This document shows positions 37,755 to 49,329 of a stretch of DNA of 64,000 bases, piece by piece. Both the position numbers and the translations under genes were made by a program. The stretch is taken from positions 1,798,001-1,862,000 of the forward strand of contig WACJ01000406.1 of assembly GCA_008973525.1 (NCBI GenBank), in the 5' to 3' direction. The DNA is from Stenopsyche tienmushanensis (Eukaryota; Arthropoda; Insecta; Trichoptera; Stenopsychidae). Each line of letters opens with the position of its first letter. The stretch's first letter is position 1. Below the pieces are notes generated by a model that did no database searches, was not told the origin of the DNA, and saw only the letters and a program-made list of their open reading frames with translations.

Positions 37755-38135
37755 TGGATATTTTAAAACATCCCAATAAAGCTCTTTTAATTTATGATAA
37801 GTCGATACCCTTATGACTGACAAGTTCAGGTCGTTTTTTAAGAGTTCTGAGTTTAATTTTTGCATCTTTTAAAAATGCTTCTCAAGATTAATTGTTTGGT
37901 TGCAATAACTCGTAATAAATAATGCCCTTCATATCCCACTAAACACGAAGCATTCTTTTTTCATATGAAGCTCTCCCTTGGCAGTGGTTAATGGGTATTT
38001 TTCCTAATTTGATTGTTATAGATTATCCATTTTTCATCTCCTGTCACTAGTTTATGCAAAAAAAGGTTCATGCTTTTATCTTGCACATAAGGAAAGATCT
38101 GAATTTTGCCCTACGCATCGCATATATTTTTAGTT
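37755..38135 (-). pseudogene. mariner transposase fragment, reverse strand
   Basis: Reading the reverse strand from about 38060 down gives LHKLVTGDEKWIIYNNQIRK, the first catalytic aspartate block of mariner. It is followed by DMKGIIYYELLQPN and then a diverged region ending KLKELYWDV, which normally lies just before the third aspartate. The central HDNARPH block appears deleted. Frameshifts and stops are present and no terminal repeats were found, so only the middle of an element survives. Confidence 0.8.
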
Positions 38136-38989
38136 GCCACAGTTGCATCATGACCTTTATACAATTAAAAAAATTAAGAGTGTCGAATATGCAATTTTTT
38201 TCTCTAGAATTTTAAAAAATCATAAGGGCTTTGAATAACTAAATGTTGAAAGAAATCCTTCTTAACATAGTACAAAGGTAATATTAAGCACAAATGTTAA
38301 CACAGTTGGTTAAAAATAATATATCATAGTCTTTGTAAAAATAAGACGTTTTTTATTCATCAACTTAATATATTAGGGAGATTTAGAGACCTTATGCATG
38401 AGCTCGAACATGATTGGAACATGTTGCGAATGCGCATAAAAAAAAGTTACGATCTGCGTAAAAAAATGAATGGTTAAATCGTTGCAAAGTTTAACCCTTT
38501 GAGTAGTGAGGTAATTTAAAATCGTGATAAACTTAGATCCTATATTTGTATGTCCGCCACTTATAATCCGTACAAATCCATTTACATGTCAGGACCGTCG
38601 CAACGTGTATGAAACTTGTATTTAAATAAATAAACACTAGCACATAATATTCGGGCATTTCTTAGCATAAACATAAACAACACACATGAAATACACTTGA
38701 AATCGATTAATTATATACATATCATTAATAAATTTCGATAAATTTGAATAACGATCTACACAATCGTACGATGTACGCAAGATACTCATAATAAATTCAA
38801 TGTGCAAGACACTCTCCGTTTTTGTCTGTCTCCGAGCTCAACGTGTAAGTATTATCTTTCTGAATCATTGGAATTCGGACACAACTCTCTGTCTTACCTC
38901 TTTAATGGTTTAATGAGCGATTTAATTTTAAAAAAGACGATTTCAATACCGAAGGATTATCGAGTAAAATCAACTTTAATAGAGTAATT
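38136..38989. other. AT-rich non-coding stretch
   Basis: No gene recognised. Contains the piggyBac-like end at 38491. Confidence 0.4.
38491..38525 (+). mobile_element. piggyBac-like terminus remnant
   Basis: TTAACCCTTTGAGTAGTGAG then GTAATTTA, starting at TTAA. It aligns with the reverse complement of 55640-55657, TTAACCCTTTAATTAGTGAG then TTAATTT. The two are therefore probably ends of one family in opposite orientations, 17 kb apart. Confidence 0.5.
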
Positions 38990-39235
38990 CTAAGATAAAT
39001 ATGTAGCGTTTTTATGTACATATATGATTTTTTTATAAACTTTTTTTTATGCGATTTTTGGTACATTCTATTACATTGATTTAAAGTTATGCGGTTTTTA
39101 AAAATAATGAAAACTATCCCTCAGTTTTATATTTAGTTCAAGTATTTTTTTATGCGATTTTTTTATATGCGACTCCCCGTGGAACGTATCTATTGCACAA
39201 AAACAGACCCTGTTTTGTATGCAACGTATCTTTAA
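38990..39235. repeat. TATGCG(A/G)TTTTT-rich transposon end, family uncertain
   Basis: The motif TTATGCGATTTTT or a variant occurs at about 39050, 39088, 39151 and 39165. It is followed by ACTCCCCGTGGAACGTATCT and a later TGCAACGTATCTT. I recall similar patterns at insect pogo-type non-autonomous ends, but no inverted partner or TA duplication was located. Confidence 0.4.
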
Positions 39236-41514
39236 ATTTGGGTTGGAATGCCACAAAATAGGTGATAACAGTCTGCAGATACTAATATTGATCTTCGAAT
39301 TTTGATAACGATTAACTAAAATCCCTAATTAAGAGGTGTTATTGCAAAAACTGGGATCCCCGTGGATCACTGCGCAAACATATTTATATTCATCGGTAAA
39401 ACGAATAGGATGGTTATTATGGGATAGGATGGGTACTTGAGTAGGCCTTGAGTAAACACAATAAAAGCGAGTGACGAAATACGTGTTGTGCCTACATGAC
39501 AACACAAACAATGATATATTTTTGAATAGTAATATGGGAAAAAAAAACAGGAATGATCCGATCCTTGGCATTTGGAGAGTGAAGGCTCAAAACAGACGGA
39601 AATGGATTAATGCATTGTATTCATCAATTTCCGGGTATTTATGAGGGGAAATACATATTTTTCGAGGAACGCTTTGTAAGTATTAAAACAACCCTCTTTT
39701 TATTTGATATTACTATGGATTTATTAATAAAAAGTGTGGATCTCAGCTTATATAGCTTAGATCGGATCCTTATCTTTAAATAAAAATAATATTTGTGGAT
39801 GTTATTCTTATGATAGGATAAGATAAGATAGGATTAAAATTTGATTATAATCTTATTTTTTTTTTAACAATAAAGTCGAATAAAATTAATTCGGTCGGAT
39901 ATTTAGTGTTCGCCTGTATAAAGCAAGCTGTTCGATTATATTGAATATTTTATAGGGTGAAAAGCGCATTAAATCTGCAAATGAATGTGTGATTTTATTT
40001 ACAAGGACAAAAGAATTACGAAGCTTTAAAATACCCAACCCCATAATAAATTACAAAGTTAATTTATGCCGCTCTCGTGTGTAAGTTATTTATTGAACTG
40101 TTCATGAGACCATAAAATCGCCCCATCCAAATTAAAAAACAATTAATTCATCGTGTAATTTTCCCCTTAGAGCGGAATATAAAATCGCTAAAACTATCAC
40201 ATTTTATATAGCGGCAAATTAAGTGCAGATTTATACCGGAACAATGAGGGTTGCGGTTAGGGGTTAAAGCCAAATTATTGTGTGTTCCATGTGCGATTAT
40301 CTGGAAGTGTTTGGATATTTCATTTGAGCTATCTTTGATGGTGGAAAGTGTCAAATTAAAATATTGCAATGGGGTCGTAGAACCGACGGCGCCGCCGATA
40401 CATTGAATATTTACATATTTATTGGATTTTTTTTTTTGAAATAAAATGATATCCAGACTTTTTCTATGGGATGAAAGCAGGAAATATTTTTTGTTACATA
40501 TTTGAGTCACGTTTCCGGTTTGCACAATCAAATGTACAGGACATGTCCACTAAAGAACGGACACCAGTTAATAATAACGTGTAACGATGGTGCACCGCCA
40601 ACTGGTGGTGCGGACAAAACAAAGCATTTCAAAGGCACTAATACGTGCATGTGCTGATTTGGTAACTAAGGTAAAATTATATTCAATCTATTTACCAACT
40701 ATGGCCATGCTAGAATTCGTTTTGTAAGATTAGATAAAGGACAGCAATGAAAATGGACTAAAACATCATGCGACGCCACCTACAAACTGGTGTTTGCAGA
40801 ACCCGCTTTAATTAAAATATTCACTACACGGCCATTGTACACGGCTATATCAATCGCCATAAAGAGTTTAAGCACGTTAAAAAATAATTGCAATTAAAAT
40901 ACCTAAATAGGTCGACATCAATGCCGTGTTTCCTCATGTGGAAGCTGTATTGCATATGTTACATCACATGACCTAGTTATATTAAAGCCTCCACAATTTG
41001 GGTCAAATGATACATGAGCATACCTTAGGTTTAATTGCAATTGATGAAAGTCGAGGATGGAAGTAAGTCAGCGAGAAAAAAGCTTCCAAATTTTGAACAC
41101 GTTCAAAATATATCTTTGATTTTGTGACTTTGCAAGAAAAACGACATCTACAATCGATTCTATTGATGTATGAATATTTTCATCTAAATCTCTAAATAGT
41201 ATCAAAGTGTAGGTTATTGATTTATGAAATTAAATTTAGGTGATTGGCAATATTGAAGTTGATTGTTATATATTGAATTAACGATTGAGCGCAATTATTA
41301 TAGAATTGTTAAGTTTCAAATAATGAAAATATTGGCTAAAAATATGTTGTCTGAAATCCTTGGGTAAATTGATATTTTAAGCCTATCTTTTATTCTAATA
41401 AAGGTTGAATAGGATCGATTTCCATCTAAAATTGTTCTGGGGATAAAATCAATTTTGATGTAGTGGTTTTTCATCAATTTTCACACACAATGTAATTAAG
41501 ATGAAGCTATGTAT
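39236..41514. other. non-coding stretch, largely balanced composition
   Basis: No gene recognised. A reverse-strand frame of 127 codons (40148-40531) lacks any domain, and a T-run encodes its Lys stretch. Contains the GATA cluster at 39811-39835. About 40000-40950 could be conserved regulatory DNA. Confidence 0.4.
39811..39835 (+). promoter_or_regulatory. cluster of GATA motifs
   Basis: TGATAGGATAAGATAAGATA then GGATT: four GATA cores within 20 bp, two of them the preferred AGATAA form. Possible GATA-factor binding array; could also be a short decayed microsatellite. Confidence 0.35.
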
Positions 41515-41516
41515 TA

Positions 41517-42386
41517 CATTGTCCCATAAGTTTCTTTCGCAAATGAACACAGATCTTATCATAGCCATGGTTGAAGAAAACCCGTAATATACTGTTCGCG
41601 AAATAGCTAACAAGTTAGAAATTCCACGATCATCCGTCCATAATCATCTGACAAAATTGGGCTACATCAATCGTTCAGATGTGTGGCTTCCTCATAAACT
41701 GACAACATGCGATCTTCTTCTCCAACGACACAATAGCCAACATTTTTTGAAGAGACTTGTCACTGGAGATGAAAGTTGGATACTCTATGAAAATATCCAT
41801 CGTAAACAGTCTTGGACCAAGGGTACAGAAACTTTAACTGTAGCTAAATCTGGTCTACATCCAAAAAAAAGTTTTGCTATGAATTTGGTGGGACTGAAAG
41901 GGGGAAGTTTATTATGAGCTACTTCAGCAAAATGAAACGATCAATTGAACAAAATATTGTTTCCAACTAGACAATCTAAAGGATGCAATTGCCAGAAAAC
42001 GGCCAGAATTAGCGAACAGATAATGCCAGGCCTCATGTGTCTTTGCTGGTCAGAAATAAATTATTATCATTTGACTGGGATGTTTTACCTCATTTTCCAA
42101 ACTCTCCGGACATTGTCTCTTCAGATTATTGTTTATTTCTTTCATTGAAAAATTCTTTACGTGGTAAATATTTAAATTCAAAAAATGATATAAAAATGTA
42201 CTTTGATCAATATTTTGCCAAGGAACCTGGGAAATTTAGGCAAGATGGCATTATGAGGCTTCCGGAGAGACGGAGAAAGGTAATAGAACAGAATGGATCA
42301 TATATTATTCAATAAATTTTGATGTAATACGAATTATTGTTTATTTTTTTCTTACTATGAAAACGAAAGAAACTTATGGGACACCC
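41517..42386 (+). mobile_element. mariner element with internal N-terminal deletion
   Basis: The left end is CATTGTCCCATAAGTTTCTT plus TCG. The reverse complement of the right end is GGGTGTCCCATAAGTTTCTT plus TCG. TA flanks on both sides (41515-41516 and 42387-42388). Length is 870 bp versus about 1.3 kb for complete mariners. The terminal repeats are nearly identical except for the outer 3 bp, suggesting recent mobility. Ends and coding resemble the 54.5-kb copy more loosely. Confidence 0.93.
41543..42315 (+). pseudogene. mariner transposase (DD34D), N-terminus deleted
   Basis: It begins MNTDLIIAMVEENP, a stop (41585-41587), then YTVREIANKLEIPRSSVHNH and LTKLGYINRSDVWLPHKLT, the second helix-turn-helix and linker. 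LKRLVTGDESWILYEN holds the first catalytic aspartate. After a frameshift, DNARPHVSLLVRNK and then LPHFPNSPDIVSSDYCLF hold the second and third aspartates with exactly 34 residues between. The end is a clean stop at 42315. The first helix-turn-helix is missing, which accounts for the short element. One stop and at least one frameshift inactivate it, but long stretches are clean. Confidence 0.92.
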
Positions 42387-42577
42387 TAATATTTTATGGA
42401 TATAGTTTTTTAAAATACTGAAATTTTAATTTATTTATCATTTCATAAATACTGAAATCAATGAAAATAAGATTCCAAGCTTATTATCGGAATTTTCATC
42501 ATCTGCAATCTATACAGCTGTATTTTTTTTTAATAAAACTTTTTAGTTTTTAAAAGATTTTTTCGCAATTTCTTTCA

Positions 42578-42599
42578 TCCTACGAACTTATTGAGTGAT
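42578..42599. repeat. solo mariner terminal repeat
   Basis: TCCTACGAACTTATTGAGTG plus AT matches the family seen at 7.08, 20.9, 25.0, 49.1/50.4 and 57.2 kb. No opposite end was found upstream. It lies 6 bp before the TA target of the pogo element. Confidence 0.8.
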
Positions 42600-42777
42600 G
42601 AGTTATACAATATACTCTCGATTATCCAGGATAGTGCTGGAGAAGAAGGGCACGGATAATTGAAAAACACGGGTAATCCGAATCGTCATTTTTTACTTAG
42701 TTTCCAATATAATATATTTACAACATAAAATTGTTTTATAATTTTAATCACTTATAACTAATGTATTCACTGGTATT

Positions 42778-42957
42778 TTATTCAAATGTAGTGTCACTCT
42801 CATTTTCTTCCTCTTGATGAGCAAAAGAAACGATATTTGCATCTTCCATGCGCTTAAAACCTGGATCATTTAAATCATGATCGAGACACTTTTCGATGTT
42901 TTTCCTATCTACTTTATTAACTCATTTTAAATTTTCCAATAATCCACATTTCAGATA
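42778..42957 (-). pseudogene. pogo-like transposase C-terminus
   Basis: The reverse strand reads NIEKCLDHDLNDPGFKRMED and then ANIVSFAHQEEENESDTTFE to a stop at 42778. This is an acidic tail equivalent to that in copy A near 9060-9180. It is cut off from the rest of the gene by the MITE at 42958-43403. Confidence 0.75.
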
Positions 42958-43403
42958 CAGTAAACCCACGGTAATCCGGCTCCAGTGCAATCCGGCGCCC
43001 CCTATAATCCAACATCCTAATAAAGTATAGCACAAGTGTACGATAAAGAATCGTCTATGTAAAAAATGCAAAAGTGTGATTCTGGGCCGCCAAAATCGTA
43101 ACGAATATTTTTGTAAGTTGGTAAGTAATAGGCAAACTTTCAAAAATGCTAAATGTCCAAAGGTGGTGGAAGCTATACATGTGTAGTTTTTTCAGGAGAG
43201 AAACAGACATTCGCCTATTTCTGAACCCAATAATAATATTTCATTTTTTATAACTGCTACGTTCATAATATTTAAGACGTTAATTCTATAATAATTACAA
43301 GTACTACTTTCCAAAAAAAATCCGAACTATAAGGGGTCGGGGGCAGTACTTCATAGTCCGACAGTGCCTTAAAAATGCTTGTCGTATTACCGCAGGTCTA
43401 CTG
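42958..43403. repeat. pogo-like MITE nested in copy B
   Basis: Left end CAGTAAACCCACGGTAATCC; the right end in reverse complement is CAGTAGACCTGCGGTAATAC. TA duplications at 42956-42957 and 43404-43405. It inserted into the transposase gene of the host element. The same insertion at the same site exists in copy A, so it predates their separation. Confidence 0.88.
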
Positions 43404-43465
43404 TATATTATTTGATTTTTTCTCTTCAAAGTGGATAATATCTGTTTCCATATAAATAAATGTTA

Positions 43466-43687
43466 CTAGATTTCCTTTTTTGTTTTTCTATGTATATCAT
43501 TCAAAATCCTTATTTTTTTCCAGGAATTGATCAAGTTGTCATCATCCTCGGCAAAAGTTTTCAGAAGATATTTCGTTGATGATATTCGTATAACGCCTCG
43601 GTCCATTGGTTGGATCAAAGATGATTTCAATGTGCTTTCGTTTGGACAAAAAATAATCTTATAATAATACTGTTTTTGTGCAATCAC
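43466..43687 (-). pseudogene. pogo-like transposase catalytic fragment
   Basis: A 73-residue open frame includes SLIQPMDRGVIRISSTKYLL and then KTFAEDDDNLINSWKKI. The SLIQP-(L/M)-D-(Q/R)-GVI block is the hallmark third-aspartate region of pogo/Tigger/jerky-type DDE transposases. Upstream catalytic aspartates were not found. The fragment continues beyond the nested MITE to the acidic tail at 42778. Arg replaces the usual Gln after the catalytic Asp, as in copy A. Confidence 0.88.
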
Positions 43688-43913
43688 TTATTTTTTTTAA
43701 AAATCTTGCATCTCGGCAACCCATTTCTTTTTGTACCAATCTTTCTGGCTACAATAATCGACAGGAAAAAAAATTATTTCATACGTTTATGCAAACATTT
43801 ATCATAGACAGTTATCCTTGTCCTCGGGCGGACTTTTTTCTTTCAATAAATTCCAAACATGGATAATTCGCAAACCAGATAATCTGCACCCGGATAATCG
43901 AGAGTACACTGTA

Positions 43914-45189
43914 TGTAATAATTCCACAAAAAATGTAGTTAACTCAACAAAATACACTCAAGTAGTATTATGGAATTGATTGAAAGCCATCTGTTTTAAT
44001 GTGTTAATTCTGATTTATTGCATTAATTATATTGCAAAAATAAGGTGATCGGTGATCTAATTGGGAATAAGAATTTTTCGTTGCGCGTTTTGACTTTCCC
44101 CTAGCAAATATTTGATGCATTCAAGCGTAGCTGATTCGGATTATTGTTCAATCGATCTTCATTATCATTTTTCACACTGAAAGAGTTGCTTTGCATAAAA
44201 ATTACATTCAGAATTTGCATAAAGATTACAGAGGGACAATCTAGTTTATCGGGAATGATACAGTTGTTGACGTGGAACTTGTTCGGAAATAATTTCAATA
44301 CAACTCGCCCCATCCGAACAACACAACCTCAATTAATATGAACAATATCAACACGGAATGGACTATTGCAATTGTCTACGGTAAGATTAGCGGCGCGTTG
44401 TCCCAACGAATCCACTAAACAAATACTAGTCAGTGTGTATGCACTAATAGACCTGCATGCATTTTCCACCTATATGTCTGACCATCAATTTGGGGACAAA
44501 TTTTCAAGCTCACCCGAGTTAATATCTATTATAGATTTGTCCGATCCATTGTAATCCCGCTGATTAGTCCAAGTGAAAATTGATTAGGTATAACAGCTAC
44601 GCTCTATCCAGGTGTTGCAAATAATACAAACGCCTGTAATTAATAACATCATTGCTAATTCGTATGAATTTTCCGACGTCCCTTGCAAATGCACGAAAGC
44701 GGTGCAATAGCTGTACAAATGAAGAATTTTCCTCGTGATGAATAAGTATTGAAGGCAATTTGAGATCTCAGATATTCAAAGGAGCAAAACACTTTCTTTT
44801 AAGTCGGAATAAATTTAATGCGCATATTTGAGGACTTCATGCACAGATAGTCTTCACATCGACGGGGATCTGTTTCTCAGTGGGGAAGACATGTAATGCC
44901 AAACTCAATGGCAGATATTTTATAAAAAAATACTGTAATAGCAAAGTTGCTCAAAGCAAACTTAAATAAGCTAGCTGCAGTGGAGCTGAATGAAATTACC
45001 CTCGCGACGTCATCCTCCATCCCTTATTGAAGTCGAAGAAAATTAAAGATCAACTACCAATTTGATACATGCATGCTATTCCATTAATATAACGCTAAAA
45101 TATGAAAATACAATTTAATAAATAATAAATTAACGCATTACAAACTAAAATTATTAATATTGTAGTAATAAATGGGCAAATCTTTATAT
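43914..45189. other. non-coding stretch, balanced island
   Basis: About 44050-44900 is less AT-rich with short overlapping frames on both strands and no domain. No gene recognised. Confidence 0.4.
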
Positions 45190-45387
45190 TTACTAAATTC
45201 TTCACTTGGTGAAAATCGACTCATTGTAAATTGGATTGTTAAATTTGAATTTTAAAAAACACAATTTATTTTTAAGGAGTATAGTCACAGAAGGAGCACA
45301 AAATACGATTTGAAAGTGCAATGCAAAATTGAAAATAAATGCTACTAATCCCCAAAAACGTTCAAGCAATAAAACGAAAACCATGCA
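45190..45387 (-). mobile_element. 5' end fragment of a mariner family, reverse strand
   Basis: Its reverse complement aligns over about 190 bp with 54562-54733: GGTTTTCGTTTTATTGCTTG, GGGGATTAGT, AAATTGTG, AAATTCAAATTTAACAA. It reaches a start codon reading MSRFSPSEEFSKYK. Similarity stops there, so only the 5' untranslated region and first codons remain. Confidence 0.8.
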
Positions 45388-46619
45388 GACTTATTTGGTT
45401 ATTATTTTAAAATATTCTTAAGATTGAGATGTGCTGGCTTTTTCTCTTCATGAATATAATTGCTTTTATATTATGACTAATATCCAAACATAAACATATC
45501 TGTAAGCTGTGTAAGCTTTTACATTTCAGATGCGATGTTCTTCCATCTTATTTTCAGTCCATGTATTCTGATATGTCTGGAGCTCTCTGAATTGTAAACA
45601 TTCAACAATTAAGTGGTGATTAGATCGCATTTACAATGAATAGCTTCGAGATTTGTAATATTCCGAATGGAGAGCTTACAATTAAATTTAATGCTTGTAT
45701 AAATGGAAAGACTTCGTCGGTATCAGCAACTATATTCATATCATTTTCAAACATAAAAGTATTAGACATTATAAAAAATACATCATATGATTTTCAACAT
45801 TATTGAAAATTACGAATTAATCATGGGTAATTGAGAAAATTGTAACCTTCCACAAGATCAAATTATTTTTACCACCTACAGAGAAAATTTATTAAGGTTA
45901 TCAGCGAGGTTTCTTGGATGTCGGAATTGGATCAGTCTTATTTATGATTGAAGGCTTATTATGTCAGATATGACAACCTTCAGAGCAAATATAATTAAAC
46001 ACATTATATTATGAATATAAAACATTAGATACAAAAGAGGTTCATATTACTTATAGGAAAAGAGTGGCAGACAGGCGTAATTATATGGATGTAATGCGAG
46101 ATGTCTTCTATTGTGCTTATGAAATTACTGACATCTTATATATGAGATATTGAGACGCTGTTTATTGTCATTAACAAAATGGAATAAATCCTTTATTCGG
46201 ATGGATTTTGAGAGACATTCAATGTCCTTCAGAATAACAAGGCTGGTATCAAAAATTGTAAAATATTCGTTGTCATGTTTATCAGACAGACGGATGAAAG
46301 GTGGTTAAAAGCAAATACTATAATGGAGGGCGATATCTTTATTAAATGGTTAGCTTTGAAGGAACGGATGCCATTGATGGCAATAAATTGTTTTGGTAGT
46401 AATATAAATTCAGTTTGATGAACTACCTTTTAAGCCAAACTTTGATTTAATCAGGAACAAATAAATAATGGTTTAAAATATACTTAATCTTTTAAGTGTC
46501 ATTTATAGTACTCATATTACATCCAACATCAATCGTACACGTTCATTCAAAACGCATTTGTAAAGTGAGGAGGATTTATATTTGAGGTGGAACTCCCCAC
46601 GGATAAAAGATGTATCAAT
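45388..46619. other. AT-rich non-coding stretch
   Basis: No gene recognised and no long open frame. Confidence 0.4.
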
Positions 46620-46703
46620 GTTGTCACTGGAGATGAGAAATGGATCACATACTATATTCTAAGAAATAAACCTCATTCCAAAGCCATAAATATTTGGATT
46701 CAT
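46620..46703 (+). pseudogene. mariner transposase first-aspartate fragment
   Basis: The frame reads VVTGDEKWITYYILRNKPHS then KAINIWIH. VTGDEKWI is the diagnostic block around the first catalytic aspartate of mariner. Neither helix-turn-helix, later aspartates nor terminal repeats can be identified nearby, so this is a small orphan fragment. Confidence 0.7.
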
Positions 46704-48221
46704 ATTTTCAGTCGAAATCATCAAGTTTCTATGATAAAAAGCCTAAACACTTATTGAATATATATGAAAATGAGTTGTTCATTATGAAGACAATTATATT
46801 TTGTATTGACATGCGTAGAATAATGGATTTATTTCGACCTAATGTAGATGGTTATGAAACCATATGTATATTGGCAACATTTTTCTTATCATCGGATGAA
46901 AAGTAGAATTCGAACTGCATGAAATTCCTCAATAGAAGTATTTCGCATTCGAATGCAGTAAAATCCTCTAAGAATCGCACATATTGACCTTAGACGCCTC
47001 GCGAATCTGCAAATAAAAGATTTCAGCTGAATTCGCGAATGGCGAAGTTTACTCACTTACGTAAACACGCGATGCATATTTGATGTAACTTTTCCGAGGC
47101 AAAACAGTAGAGCGCCGGGAAACGATTCCCTCTTACAACGTTAAGATCCAAGACAACTGTCGCTCCCGTGGAGACAACTTCTTCTTTCGAAAAGTCGAAG
47201 ATGTTCAAAAAGAAAATGTTTGGATATTAACTGCAATATAAAACCTAGAGAGCGACGAGACGACCACCCCTGTTCGCGTTATACAGGTATGCAAATTCGT
47301 AGGCAATTATTACGTCGTATACATTGTGGTCCAAATGATGTCGCACGTCGACAGTGTACAGGGTGCGTAATTACTTGTTAACTTAAAACACAAATTAATA
47401 AAACAAACATAAAGTTCGATAATAGCGAGCGGCGCTAATGCATTTTGTACAAATCGGGGTATTTTTCGCAGCGCCATGACACTCTATTATTTTACATGGC
47501 GTTTTTAATTTATGGCCGACGTTGATTGCGGTCCTGTCGACATATTGTCATCGATATTATTTCCCTATTGTCAGCGGCGGCGCGTGAAAATGGCCCATTG
47601 ATTATCAATGGAGTTGGCGATAACTCGATATTGTTTAGTTTTCATAGTTAACATCATTTCGTGATGTATTATGATTATGTGTACAATGGAAATTCGCGCA
47701 AATAGAATTTGACTGAGGTCCTTGTTAAATTGAATTATGGCAATTGTTAAATTAGGCGGTCGAATAAATCTTGGCATATTACATCCCGAATGTGGGGTTG
47801 TAATGCCAAAGAAGTTTTCACGCCTCCCCGAAGCGAAACGCAACCGATTCGATAAATTCTGAAAATGTTAATCCAAAATACTTGTCAATGTGAAAATTAT
47901 TGACTGGGATAAATGATTACACGCTGCTTGAAAATTTTATCAATAATTTATTTTAAAAAGCTTCAGGAATAATTCATCTTTCAGCTCGAGACCATATTTC
48001 CTTCAGACTATCCCATTTTTACAATCAAATATAGTTATTTGATTGAGCATTGTGAATAAGTACTTGAAATATGTTTTGTAAAATGCTCTCAATTTGACGT
48101 CTAAAATGCATTCATTAAAAAAATCTGTCTAATTATATATTATATGATCGTATAACAAAATATCAATATGGATATTTTAAAATTTTTGATTGATTGAAAA
48201 ATAATATATATATTTATTTAT
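46704..48221. other. non-coding stretch with a strong balanced island
   Basis: About 47000-47850 is the least AT-biased part of the middle of the window and free of transposon motifs. It contains homeodomain-like AT sites and the palindrome at 47595-47611. Candidate regulatory DNA; no gene recognised. Confidence 0.4.
47595..47611. promoter_or_regulatory. 17-bp perfect palindrome, possible factor site
   Basis: CCATTGATTATCAATGG is fully symmetric around the central T. It contains ATTGATTA/ATCAAT cores, which resemble Onecut/Cut-class or homeodomain sites. The binding assignment is inference. Confidence 0.4.
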
Positions 48222-48743
48222 AAAGGGTGACACATGGACCGAAATTTTTTTTTGGGGACTAGGGAGATGTTTTGTTACGTTTCACAGGTCAGGGATGTCT
48301 TTTGGCGGCCCTATTCCTTGGCTCGCACGGTCTCCAGATCTGACACCATTGGATTTATTTATCTAGGGACGTACACAATAATTAATTTATCGACAGAGGT
48401 ACCCATAAAAGAAATCCTAATTGAAAGAACAATCGCCGTCTTTGCAAATATGAAAGAGAAGTTGATATTTCTTATTTATTTACACATTTTATGTGACTTT
48501 AGAAGTTCAAAATTTTTTTTTAAATCCAATTGCATAAAATAATAATTTATTTAGATTAAAAATTTATTGCAAAATACAAAAAACATGTTTAAAAATGAAA
48601 TTTTGGGTATTTTTTCAAAATGTTAAAAAAAATCTATTTAGACAACCCTGACGCTTAGGATATAGAGCCTATGTGTGGAACGTAGCAAGAGACCTTCCTA
48701 ATCTTTAAATATATTTTGTCCATCCATATGCCAAACACCCTGT
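48222..48743 (+). mobile_element. TA-flanked DDE element, second copy of the 1.2-kb family
   Basis: Left end TAAAGGGTGACACATGGACC; right end in reverse complement ACAGGGTGTTTGGCATATGG. The body near 48310-48350 reads PWLARSPDLTPLD, the third-aspartate region, here present once. Then TEVPIKEILIERTIAVFANM follows, as a C-terminal helix. At 522 bp it is strongly deleted. It is in opposite orientation to the 1162-2075 copy. Confidence 0.75.
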
Positions 48744-49123
48744 ATAATATAAACGGAGGAGCGAAGATTGCTTGCTATGAAAACTGTCAACGCCCGTGTC
48801 AACCAATCGTTCCGCATGCATGCAACGCCTTTTAGAAGCTCGTTAATCGCTAATCTAATATCATCGTGTAAATTAAGCGATTCGAAGCAAAGCGTAATTT
48901 GATACAGTGTAAAGCCTTCTTGCAAATACATTATATGTACATCATTTTTTGATTTTTTTCCGTTAAATCCATTTCTCAAACATTCGATTAACACTTCAAT
49001 TGAAGAAATTTATATATTAAATTTATTGTCAATTGGGAAGAAAACATTGAAAATATTAAGCCCTCGCCAAATATATTCATTCAGTATACGTCAAAGTATA
49101 TGTTTTAACTGTTTATGTAACAT
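48744..49123. other. non-coding spacer
   Basis: A reverse-strand open frame of 98 codons (48698-48994) overlaps the transposon end and has no domain. I see no gene. Confidence 0.35.
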
Positions 49124-49329
49124 TTCACTCAATAAGTTCTTAGGATAATATATAGTTGGCGCCATTATTGACATAGCCATATAATTTTTAGAAATGAACA
49201 ACGTTCAAATAATACGTGCCAAAATTTCATAATAATCTGATATTTATATACATTTCTGCCATCTTAAATATGTTAAAAAGTAGTGTATTCACTGTTTTGC
49301 ATTAATATTTGTCCACGAGAAAGCTTTGT

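Larger units (their letters stand above)
42608..43911 (-). mobile_element. pogo/Tigger-like element, copy B, with nested MITE
   Basis: TA (42606-42607), then CAATATACTCTCGATTATCC; the right end is GGATAATCGAGAGTACACTG then TA (43912-43913). Length is 1304 bp including a 446-bp nested MITE. Coding sense is the reverse strand. Ends are well preserved compared with copy A. The transposase 5' half (DNA-binding region and first aspartates) is missing, so this is a deletion derivative. Confidence 0.92.

Noticed and set aside
40148..40531. 127-codon reverse open frame
   Set aside because: Lys run from a T-tract, no recognisable motif, and no start context or promoter. Openness is probably chance in a less AT-rich island.
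48698..48994. 98-codon reverse open frame
   Set aside because: Its end runs into the transposon terminus at 48.7 kb and no family is recognisable.
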